From: Cristatella mucedo
Lineage: Eukaryota; Bryozoa; Phylactolaemata; Cristatellidae
DNA length: 64,000 bases
Direction: 5' to 3'
Assembly: GCA_009760855.2 (NCBI GenBank)
Contig: WPIO01000009.1
Span: 3,593,001 to 3,657,000, forward strand
The notes under the pieces were generated by a model that had not been told where the DNA came from, did not search any database, and worked only from the letters and a program-made list of their open reading frames with translations. The translations under genes and the position numbers were made by a program. Positions 56,001-64,000 of this stretch are shown here, one piece after another (the first letter of the stretch is position 1; each line of letters begins with the position of its first letter).

Positions 56001-59000
56001 TGCTTGCTGAAGAGCCTGTGCAGGTCGTAGGGAAGGGCAGTAAACATCCTGGCCAGCTGGCCTTCGGAACAAACACGACGAAGAGGCCAGTTTTAGGCTT
56101 ATCACCGAGTCCTAGTCGAGAGCCATGTGCATCACTGGCACTGCACTGCAATAATCTAGATCCTATCTCCGTGACAGAACAGAACACATGGGCAAACCAA
56201 GTGTGATTCGGAAATTGAAAAGGTTAACGTTCAAAATCGGCTCTGCCAGCATATCTCCTGTCGCATCTGCACACAATCTAGGTGCATGTTCCAACATGAC
56301 TTTTCATTAGACAACCACATCAGCTCCACAGTCAAGTCTGCATACTACACTTTCAGCTACATAACATTGCTAAGATTCGGGCTTGTTTAGACAAGGATAC
56401 CACATCTAAACTGGTCGATGCATTTGTGACATCCCGTCTTGAATCCTGTTAACTCAATGCTTGCTGGTCGATTGGCCTGTGCACTAAGGCACTTACAGCT
56501 GGTGCAAAACTTTGCAGCTGGGCTTGTCTGTCGCGAGCGTTGCAGTTGCCACATCTCACCATTTCTCGCTGACCTGCACTGGTTCCCAGTCAAGCAACTT
56601 CAAGGTACTGTCACTCACTTTTAGGTCCCTTCATTCTTTGGCTCCAGCCTACCTATCAGATCTACTGCCCGACCAGGCTAAGCATCGTACCCCACCTGCT
56701 TTTCGGAATCAAATCGTTTACCTATACCTCGTAAAAACCTCAAATCCTTTGGAGATCGTGCCTTTTGTTTGTATGCTCCCAAAGCCTGAAACTTACTCTC
56801 GACCTCCGCCACGACATCTCTTAAGTGGGCCACATTTAAAAAAGAAACTAAAAACACATCTATTTATCACGGCCATTAGTCGGTCTCGTGATTCATATTT
56901 TATGTGCTTATGCGTGCTGACACTGAGCATGCTGCTACTAACTATACTTGCATGCTGACCCTGTGCACGTCACCCCTAACCATGTTATTCTTATTGTTTA
57001 TTGAGTATGCTACCACTAACCATTTGATCGTGCTTCCTTTGCAGCAAATGTCAAGTGCCTAGAAAAAGATTTGAGTTCTCTGAGGGCGCTTTATAAAATG
57101 CATTATTATAATGAAGTCAGTGGCCAAAAGCCATAAGGAGAGCCTCTGAAGCATGAAGGAACCCCGAGGCTCTGTTCTAGGCCTGCTTCTTTCCATTCAT
57201 GCTTTCTTTCCATGAGGCTCTCCCTCTTTCCGATGCTTTTGCCGAGCACAATTTGGGCTTTCTATGCAGATGCTATACAGTTGTAGCTAGGCTTTGATCC
57301 CTCATTGCCTTCCAGCACACATCGCAGCTTGTACCGTCAACATTTGCAATGAGATAATAATAATAATAATAATAAGATGACAGCTAACTATCCAATATTA
57401 CAATCAGCTGCACAAAAATCCTAGCATTATGGCTACAGCTGCTATGGATTGCTGCAACATTGTTCAGGTAGTACGAGGATTTTCTATGATACCCGAATAG
57501 TGGTCTGCATAGCTTTCGAAATATTTATGGAACGCCCAAAAAAACACATGCTGTGGGCATGTACACAGCTCTCCTCCGTGCGGTAACGTTTCTCACTTTC
57601 TTGCTGAAAGCTCGTCTACTCAAAAGGATCGATAGGCCACGCCTCCGTCCACGGTCTGCATTCTTAATGTAAATCAATATCGAGTGAGCCGTTGTCCCTT
57701 TACTATGCACGAGACTTCTGTCGTCGCTGAGCTTACTTTAGGACGCCCACGTTACCTTTTTCACCGACGTACCGCCCCAGTGAGACTCTTTGCAGTCTTC
57801 AGACTTCAGAGTCGGAGCGGAGGACGGCCGCTCGACGCACGAACTGCGAGGTCGGCTACTCTCTTAACCGGGCGAGCGAAGAAGCGAGGCGGTGACTTGA
57901 GTCGAGGTACTTGAATTTTGCTCCTGCTTTCAATTACGCGTCACTAATTCTCACTCGTGTCACTAATTCTCACTCGTGCGCTCGCCCGCCGGGTCTAAAT
58001 AAAAGTAGAGCTAGATCGCCCCTTCACGATTCTGTATGACCTCCCTTACCTGCACACACACAGAAGCCAAAAGCTTCTACATTGTTTCCTTTGCTGTAAC
58101 ATTCTGCAGAACCTAAATTTCACTGAGATCGGCAACTAATGTGGGCCGAATATCCTGCCCCAGCCACCTGAGGCCATCAACGTTCTAAGGGGTTCAAGTC
58201 AAGCAGTCAAGCTGACCTAGCCACTGCATCAGGATCATGCCAGATTCGTCAAAAAGGTGCTTACTGGCTTGGCAGTGTGCTTAGAGTCGCTTTCTTGGTG
58301 CCAAATATAACGATCTACAGAGTATTTTCGCTTTGCAATCCAGCTTGCTCGACCACCTGTAGGTACACCTGTTGGTCCATAATACCTTATAGCTGAAGCA
58401 TAGCTCCAGCATCTTCTGTGGCAAAGCAGCCCCAAAACCTTTATTGCCAACTGCAAGCAGTGGTGATAGCAGTTAAGGCTCTTTTGCACCTATACAACGT
58501 GGCTGTGAAATCAGCTAATATTAAGCTGCTCAAGAGGGCACTCATACATAAAAAAAAATTAATACTAGCTGATTTAACAGCCTCTTTTGTATATACATAT
58601 AATTCATTTGTATAGCGCCCTAAGAGAACTAATCTTTATTCAGGCGCTTCACAAATGCCTCGGGCGGGACTCGAGCCCACGACCTCAGACAGACTTTGTT
58701 CGGGGCAAGCACCTTAACCGCTGGACCAAGCCAGCTCGGCTAACTAAGAGCCTTTAAGGCTATCACCACGGGTTGCAGTGGCATGAAATAATCGCACCCC
58801 AGGATTTGAACCAACGACTTCAATACTGAAGTCATAACCAACCACCTTACCTAGTGCGCCATCACGGCTCACAACTCTCGGCTGGCTGGAATTCCCTATT
58901 GTTCTGGGGCTTTGGCTAGTGCTCTGGTTAGCCAAAATACTGAGAAATGAGGGGATGAGGATTTTTTGAGCGTGAGTGTAAACGACCGTAGGTCAACCTT

Positions 59001-60733
59001 TAATAGTTAAAGAAAAGTCTATAGTCACTCGAAACTAGAAAGCCTCACCTTCGAAACTGGCTTGGCCAGAAAAAACCTCGAATTTGGGTGTTCGGTTCCA
59101 AAACTGACCTTTTGTAGATGACCACAGCAGGTACACATTCAAGTAATCCAATTTTCAGCTAGGTATTAATGCAAAAACATTGGGCATGCTTAGATAAGTG
59201 TAACACAGCCAAGTCAGTCCACAATTATTGTGACATCTCCACGATTAATCAAGTCTCTTCTTGCAGGTCTTCCTTGCTGTGCATTAAAATGCTTACAGAA
59301 AGATCAAAACTCGGCAGCGAGGTTTGGTTACAGACCTGATGCCAATCCTGCATATCCTTGCTTTTAACCAAACTTCTCATTGGCATTTATTTTTATACAA
59401 TTTGGCAAGGTAGGCATCTTGCCGGTGTAAAAATAAATACCAATGAGAAGTTTGGTGCTGACCAGTGCAGCAATCTGCCTGGGTCTGACATGCTTACAGC
59501 ATGCAAGCGAGAGCATTTCATAAACTTGCACAATCAACTGACAGCCTGATTCATGTCGCACTACTAGGAGCCACGCGAGCTCGTATGCATGTGAAAAAAA
59601 GACAGCTAGATGTCTTGCCAGTCTCGGCAGTGAACCCCAGCCTACCCATTCCCTTAGCCGAAGGCAAGTGTGCCAGCCACACGGTTATTTTGAACAGTGA
59701 GCACCAGAATGCACCACATCATCGGCACATAGCCTCCTAATCACCAGTGCACGATAAGATACGATAGCTCAAATCGGACCGCCACTTTTTAGTTTGCTGA
59801 GCTAGGTGGTCAACACAACTAACAGAACAACGTAAGCTATGCCGATGCGCTCCAACATTAACCGAAGCTACGCAAATGCAGCGGCTGCAACCAGTCAGTA
59901 AAACCTACTCTATTTGAATGTAAATACAGCACAAGATTGTGACTGCAGTGAGACACTTATCCATTGGCATCTCTTGGATATCACATGCCACTCACTCTTA
60001 TGTTCTCACGGAAAGCAACTGAGAATTACTGCAACGTGTGGAGCGTTACACACGTTTGTAGGGCAGCGTTGCTCTTCCGAACAAAACGATATTAGTCTAG
60101 CCCACAGTGTGAGATGGCATACGAGACAGCTAAATGTAGCACGACGTACGCCACGTGAAGCAGAGTGAAACTACTTATTGCAAGTGAGTTACCGAAGCAG
60201 GGATAAGACTAGAACAAACGATGGCTGCCGGTAGTTTAACGTCCGACTAATAAGTAAGACGGATTATTCAGCAAGATTGGCTCTCGCGACATTGAGGCAA
60301 GTAGGAAACGTGGCTTGCAGCCAAAATTCTGGCTATCCACGACTAGTTACAAAATAAAAATGACGGTGAAAAGACAGGAAAGTGCTATGACGCCCTTACT
60401 ACGGTGGGCACGCGAAACCTATGGCGTGCAAAGCGATAGTTGCCTACCTACAACGCGACTAGTGCGACAATGGCCATCTGGAGACGCTCCTTTTTTCGAA
60501 ACCCTTGGAATAGAACTCACCCGCTGTTTTCGACCGCTTTTAAGGCGTACTCCACCTGGAACACTCTACCGTCTGGAGAAAACTGCGACGCTGACAGGTC
60601 ATACTAAAACGATTCAGCGAACGCCATAAATGCAGTCTCATGTCGCAGCAGCAATGTGCAAGGCGTGTCTATGGAAATTCAGATCCAATTGAAACGCATG
60701 CCATTATCTTACCCCTGTTCCAATTGAACTCAT
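48093..60733 (-). CDS. PSMA3: PSMA3, 20S proteasome alpha subunit (alpha-7 type), complete, 9 exons
   Basis: Structural alpha-ring subunit of the 20S proteasome core; it gates entry to the chamber and has no catalytic site. Minus-strand exons: 60733-60713, 60603-60521, 54398-54275, 53841-53740, 53511-53365, 53231-53119, 49556-49489, 48401-48337, 48134-48093. All borders are GT/AG with agreeing phases; the total is 765 nt, 254 aa (human 255). It starts MSSIGTG, then [20 protein letters not shown] (the alpha-subunit N-terminal signature), [102 protein letters not shown] and the acidic tail ESDASDEEM. The first three phases of the split codons give NSG-TAIG. One intron ends in a SINE (see 53842-54026). 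Confidence 0.96.
48675..49110 (+). mobile_element. LINE 3' tail split by SPIN
   Basis: 48682-48701 and 49018-49110 together make the usual tail ('tctgtaaagtgccaagaaag', 'ctctcagagggcgct', ATT run). The SPIN copy 48702-49017 sits in it, so the LINE was here first. Confidence 0.8.
48702..49017 (+). mobile_element. SPIN-like hAT MITE, copy 2, inserted in a LINE tail
   Basis: 316-bp element with ends CAGTGGTTCTCAACC and (reverse complement) CAGCGGTTCTCAACC. Flanks CTTTACAT and CTTTACTG are the expected 8-bp duplication with two changes. It interrupts a LINE 3' tail: 'gcttcctttaca' before, 'gcatctgtaaagtgcc' after. It is longer than copy 1 because it keeps more of the middle. It lies in the seventh PSMA3 intron (48402-49488). 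Confidence 0.85.
49825..49940. repeat. 116-bp palindrome around a TA tract
   Basis: Left arm begins 'ctaccaaggtacatatagtg' and the right arm ends with its exact reverse complement. Arms of about 37 bp flank a TA run broken once by 'acac'. Directly followed by a CA tract. It lies in a PSMA3 intron. Confidence 0.9.
49962..50018. repeat. (CA)n microsatellite
   Basis: Pure CA run of about 57 bp next to the palindrome at 49825-49940. Confidence 0.97.
50696..50850 (-). mobile_element. SINE family B, diverged copy
   Basis: Minus-strand 'aaggctcttctgctgctata' and 'gaatcagctgacc' end; the head is poorly preserved. Confidence 0.55.
51985..52850 (-). mobile_element. CR1/L2-like LINE fragment
   Basis: Minus-strand [39 protein letters not shown], then after a frameshift [37 protein letters not shown] and the 3' UTR and tail, but without a long ATT run. 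It lies in the PSMA3 intron 49557-53118. Confidence 0.88.
53740..53841 (-). CDS. PSMA3: PSMA3 exon 4, whose acceptor abuts a SINE
   Basis: Reads [20 protein letters not shown] and continues to NSPIPLK, 34 codons, phase 0 at both ends, donor 'gtaaat'. Its acceptor 'tttatttaag' is continuous with the 3' tail of the SINE B copy upstream in the intron. Confidence 0.93.
53842..54026 (-). mobile_element. SINE family B, full-length, forming the end of a PSMA3 intron
   Basis: Minus-strand head 'gccgtgatggcacactaggt', B box 'gaggtcgtgggttcgattcc', centre 'cagtggcgat' region and 'ggctcttctgtcgctataca', end 'gctgtttaatcagctaggat' and TTTA tail reaching the splice acceptor. 'gaaggcc' before the head and 'taaggcc' after the tail may be the target duplication. 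Confidence 0.88.
55580..56170 (-). mobile_element. LINE fragment, diverged
   Basis: Minus-strand remnants of the C-terminal region ([19 protein letters not shown], a frame-shifted counterpart of [13 protein letters not shown]) with many frameshifts. In inverted orientation to the next copy. Confidence 0.6.
56183..57113 (+). mobile_element. CR1/L2-like LINE fragment
   Basis: 'atgggcaaaccaagtgtgat' start, then [13 protein letters not shown]-, [20 protein letters not shown]-type and [11 protein letters not shown] blocks, 3' UTR 'cttgcatgctgaccctgtgc', tail 'gatttgagttctctgagggc' and a short ATT run. Confidence 0.85.
57942..57979. repeat. 19-bp tandem duplication
   Basis: 'tcactaattctcactcgtg' twice in a row, identical. 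It is in the large PSMA3 intron 54399-60520. Confidence 0.8.
58437..58530 (+). mobile_element. SINE family B, 3' half
   Basis: 'attgccaactgcaagcagtg', 'gatagcagttaaggctcttt' and 'ctgtgaaatcagctaatatt'. It faces the inverted copy at 58549-58870. Confidence 0.65.
58549..58870 (-). mobile_element. SINE family B interrupted by SINE A
   Basis: Minus-strand head and centre at 58870-58744 ('gccgtgatggcgcactaggt', 'taaggctctta') and the matching end 'aagaggctgttaaatcagct' at 58595-58549. A family A copy occupies the gap. Confidence 0.8.
58600..58742 (-). mobile_element. SINE family A nested in SINE B
   Basis: Minus-strand 'gctggcttggtccagcggtt' head, 'gaggtcgtgggctcgagtcc' B box, 'aagattagttctcttagggc' tail and 'tacaaatgaatt'. 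Younger than the B element it splits. Confidence 0.82.
59030..59340 (+). mobile_element. LINE fragment, diverged
   Basis: 'ccaaaactgaccttttgtag', 'gcttagataagtgtaacaca' and 'attaaaatgcttacag' match the RT/C-terminal part of the copy at 25960-26985, with frameshifts. Confidence 0.7.
59367..59456. repeat. 90-bp near-perfect hairpin
   Basis: 'accaaacttctcattggcat' at the left is mirrored by 'ataccaatgagaagtttggt' at the right; arms of about 32 bp with one G/T-type mismatch. The loop holds a second small stem, 'ggcaag' with 'cttgcc'. It lies in a PSMA3 intron right after a LINE fragment. Confidence 0.85.
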
Positions 60734-61703
60734 AGTGATATACAGGGATGATGCGAAGCAATTAGTTTAAAAGAACTTCACTACAACAGATAGTCAACCC
60801 CACCAGCGCCGGCAAAAAGCTACCTGCACATTACTCCAGCCGCTGTAGTACTCATTAGTGTTCAAAGATTTCAATCTGATAGCTTGTAAAACGTAATATA
60901 TTATTAATATTCTACTATATTTACTAATAAAACTTTATTTTTTAAAGTTATAAAGTGAGTCGCCTATGATTTATGTGGGCGTGGCCACGCCACAATGTTC
61001 CGGCCCACGGGCGCGCTGCGCACCAGCTCGTTAGGCACTGCAGTCGGGCCGTATCGGGTCACCGAGCGATATTTAATTGCAACGGGCCAGCTGTGGTCGT
61101 ATGACCCGCTAGCCCTGCGTCGACTCTTTCTGCTTGTCCACTGTCCTGTGTGTGACGCTATCCCCTTGCTCTCCTTCTCGCTCACTCCCGCTCTCCTCTC
61201 CCCACTTTCTTCCTTTTCTCTCCGCGCACTCCGGAGCTGCCTCCATAGCTGATACTACAACCGTATGTACGCTCGCTCGTTAGCGTTGCCTGCGTATAAT
61301 TCAATACAGCCGTCGTCGTCATCACCACCATTCGCTTGCGAGGGGCTCCGTTCTTCGTCGCGCTGCCATTGCTGGCACGGGCCCCTACTTATCTCCCCTT
61401 GGATTTGGCTTTTGAAACCCAGCCTGGCTCATCCGAGCGGATCCTTGAGATTGTTATGCTTGCCCAGTGGCTCTCACTATGTATTTACATTTGGAAATTT
61501 CCGTGCATCGTCGGTGTACGCAACTTTACCGTGTCCTCCAGGTGCGGAACCACGTCGTGGCCCCCCCCGTCGGCTGCTAGTCGCAGGCGTTCCGCAATGT
61601 CCTGCAGCCCGTTGACTTTACTTCACCCCGCAAAAACGGAACCGGGTCATAATTTTTGAACTGCGAGTAGCAGTGGCCTACTAACGGCATCGTATCGTCG
61701 AGA

Positions 61704-61884
61704 TCCGTGACGGCACACTAGGTAAGGCGGTTGCTTTCACGATCTCTGTACGAGGTCGTGGGTTCGATTCCTGCAGTGGGCGATCCTATATCGCCACTGC
61801 AAGCGGCGGTGATAGCCGTAATGGCTCTTCTGTCGCTATACAAAAAGAGGCTGTTCAATCAGCTAGGATTTATTTATTTATTAT
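61704..61884 (+). mobile_element. SINE family B, full-length copy
   Basis: 'ccgtgacggcacactaggta' head, 'gaggtcgtgggttcgattcc' B box, 'tcgccactgcaagcggcggt', 'ggctcttctgtcgctataca', 'gctgttcaatcagctaggat' and a TTTA tail. Good reference copy of the family. Confidence 0.88.
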
Positions 61885-61984
61885 AGCTGGCTTGGCTACC
61901 AACATCCTAATTCACGGAATATCTCCGTATATCGACAGCTTACTTGCACACCGAAGTTTGGTTATCGTCGCACACAGCAACAGA

Positions 61985-62105
61985 ACGCCAGCCAACGAGC
62001 AACAACACCAGTTTATTTCACTACGCACGGGGAGGGGGGAGGAGGGAAGCACGACTCTCTTCGCCCCTCTCGCCGCCTGAGTGCCCTGCGACTCCCCTGC
62101 CACAA
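61985..62105. repeat. Repeat shared with 29556-29690
   Basis: 'gccagccaacga', 'agtttatt' and 'gcacgactctcttcgcccc' match the candidate element at 29529-29775 in the same order. Confidence 0.5.
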
Positions 62106-63029
62106 CAATCACCAACAGCACATCCCTACTGCATACCACGTCATGTGTTGCATCCCACTCGTACAGGTATCGGAGGGGGGCAGTGCCATCAATTAAACGG
62201 AAAACACACACACACACACACACCAGTCTCTGATGATGATTTTAGCTCTATAATTGGGGTAGCTCCGTCGGTTCGCTTCGCCTTGCTGGAAACTCAGACG
62301 CGTCGCAAACTGAGCTGACTCACCGCTCTAGATGAACGTCTATACACGCCATCCACTTGGGCACTCATTGCATGCAACACAGAGATTATGGCTGATTACA
62401 GAAGACCTGCTGTTGATCTGTCCTGCTATTAAACGAAGACGCCTCGATTAATTGCCACTAGATGAAGGTCCGACTGCTTTCGGTTTTGAGTAGCATGAAT
62501 TATTCCATAATAGCTTGCACCCGTGAACATTCGCGGAGAACTGCAATTTTGCATTGGAAGGCGAGCGTGACTGTTCGCTAACCTAGCTGGTGAGCCCATG
62601 CCACTGGCTGCCAAGTTTAGAGCTCTTAGTGAATGCAGAAAAATCCGTGCAGGAACAAATTGCTTACCGACGGCAGGTACCGCACAACGCAACTTCCGGA
62701 CTGTCGGGCTCACTCCGGCAGCTTTCCAATACGCCCACTCAACTGGTCCAATAGGAAGCGCCAGTCGTCACTTCAGCCGACAGCGAAAGGGAAAGCGAAG
62801 CTGCCGGAATGGCCGCCGTGGCCGCCTTTGAACAACCTTTCTAAGTTCATAGTCGTATGAAGCTCTAACATTTCAAAGTAAAATTTCAAATTTGAGAGTG
62901 TATGTTGTAGTTACATGTGCAAATGATCTCACCCTTTCCCCCTTTTTTGACTTACCATCACTGTGTCGTCATAGTAATATGTTACACCAGGAAATCGATC
63001 TGACCGCAATGTCAGTGTAGAACTAGCTT

Positions 63030-63110
63030 ACTAACAAACCTAGCGCCTAGAGAGAGATTGAGTTCTCTGAGGGCACTTTATCAAGTGCATTATTATTATT
63101 ATTATTATAG
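63030..63110 (+). mobile_element. LINE 3' tail only
   Basis: 'agcgcctagagagagattga', 'gttctctgagggcactttat' and an ATT run of about 20 bp. Confidence 0.85.
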
Positions 63111-64000
63111 CTTCGTTTAGGAATCGATTGCAGTGTGTTTACACCACCAGCACGCATCCCGTATTGTGGACCACTTTGCTGTGGCCAAACAATAGGAAGA
63201 AGATTACAATTAAGTTCTTTAAATGGCTGCGAGGCTGCGTTAACGCTATCAACTTTCCTTCTTGCCGACGCCGACCGTCCTCGTCAGTGCGTTTGCACTA
63301 CGATTCACGAAACTTTGATGGCCGACTTAGTCCCGCCCGCGGCCCCTTGCTCTAATGGGGGGGGGGGCTATTAGGAAGAAGGATTTCCACTGGAGGCCGA
63401 CAAGCGTACACTTGCAAAAGTCGAGCTCACTGCAATCATTCATCATTGAAGATGGGTATGAGAAGAATAGAAAGAAAAGACAGATAAGCATAACAAATTC
63501 GGGAAAATGTACAGTCCTAAGTAGCATTCTCCGTCACGGGTTTGTGGATGCATTTCATAAAAAGACGCACGGCATATTTTGTGTAGAAAATAGTTAAGCC
63601 ATAGCTACAGCACGTAAGCATAAATGTTCAAGGACGCGCTCTGAACGCCTCAATATAGCTCGAGCCAACGAACGCCAGGCATCGCTATTTTGGTCGTGGG
63701 CTTGTACTTAATGAGCGCGGGTTTTGATTGGTCTGCTAGTACACCTAGAGGCACACAGTAGGAGCAGCCTCTCCTTCATGACAAGACAGCCGGTCGATTT
63801 GGCGGCTCCTCCTCTAGGAGGCTGTGTCGCATCAGCCCAAACCTGTGGGAAATCGGCACAAAATCGCGCCAACTTAGGCGCAAAGTCAATAGTGTAAACG
63901 ATTCTAATGGGCGTGTAGTCAGGGGTATCAATTTTGTCCCACTCAAGAATACAAAAAATGTGGTGCGATGTGACTGCGACTGTAGGTCAACAGAAACTTC
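63111..64000. other. Window end, nothing assigned
   Basis: Short open frames (63128-63374, 63355-63597) without recognisable domains; a G run at 63356-63367. No feature can be supported. Confidence 0.4.

Larger units (their letters stand above)
60734..63030. other. 5' flank of PSMA3 with unassigned frames
   Basis: 60960-61640 is GC-richer and open on the plus strand (61265-61615, 61336-61659), head to head with PSMA3. Neither frame resembles a protein I know, and splice signals are weak. It may be promoter-associated DNA or part of an unknown gene. Confidence 0.35.

Noticed and set aside
61265-61659. Two overlapping plus-strand frames head to head with PSMA3
   Set aside because: Neither resembles a known protein; kept only as unassigned flank.
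63355-63597. 80-codon frame with a LRHGFVDAF block reminiscent of LINE endonucleases
   Set aside because: The similarity is too short to separate from chance.

Overview
This is animal (metazoan) nuclear DNA with few genes and many repeats. Every protein gene is split into short exons with GT/AG borders. I rebuilt four conserved genes from exon similarity, splice sites and matching intron phases: the last two exons of WDR92/DNAAF10 (+, 381-4870), a complete six-exon LIN52 (-, 9962 down to 6622, 121 aa), ALDH6A1 lacking only its first exon (+, 19715-38506, 518 aa recovered) and a complete nine-exon PSMA3 (-, 60733 down to 48093, 254 aa). There is also an intact tRNA-Leu(CAG) at 42572-42655. Introns run to about 8 kb and are packed with repeats, which suggests a fairly large invertebrate genome. 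The sequence alone does not identify the phylum.

Layout: WDR92 and LIN52 are tail to tail. LIN52 and ALDH6A1 are head to head, as they are in human. ALDH6A1 and PSMA3 are tail to tail, with a decayed hAT transposase and the tRNA between them. From 60.7 to 64 kb lies upstream of PSMA3 and holds repeats and unassigned open frames. The genes share no pathway: axonemal dynein assembly, the MuvB/DREAM cell-cycle repressor, mitochondrial valine/thymine catabolism, and the 20S proteasome.

The mobile fraction dominates. One CR1/L2-like LINE family appears as at least fifteen 5'-truncated copies. Each keeps the reverse-transcriptase C-terminus and/or a 3' tail with a conserved 'agagattgagttctctgagggcgc' type signature (quoted loosely) followed by an ATT microsatellite. 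Two tRNA-derived SINE families are present. Family A has a tail resembling that LINE tail and is probably mobilised by it. Family B has a conserved central domain. Two copies of a hAT MITE closely match the SPIN family known for horizontal transfer: one has a perfect 8-bp target duplication, the other sits inside a LINE tail. Other structures are perfect and near-perfect palindromes, foldback repeats, short tandem duplications and long GT, CT and TA tracts.

I found no convincing unknown multi-gene system. The strongest leads are the SPIN elements, the conserved LIN52/ALDH6A1 head-to-head pair, and a SINE tail that forms the end of a PSMA3 intron.
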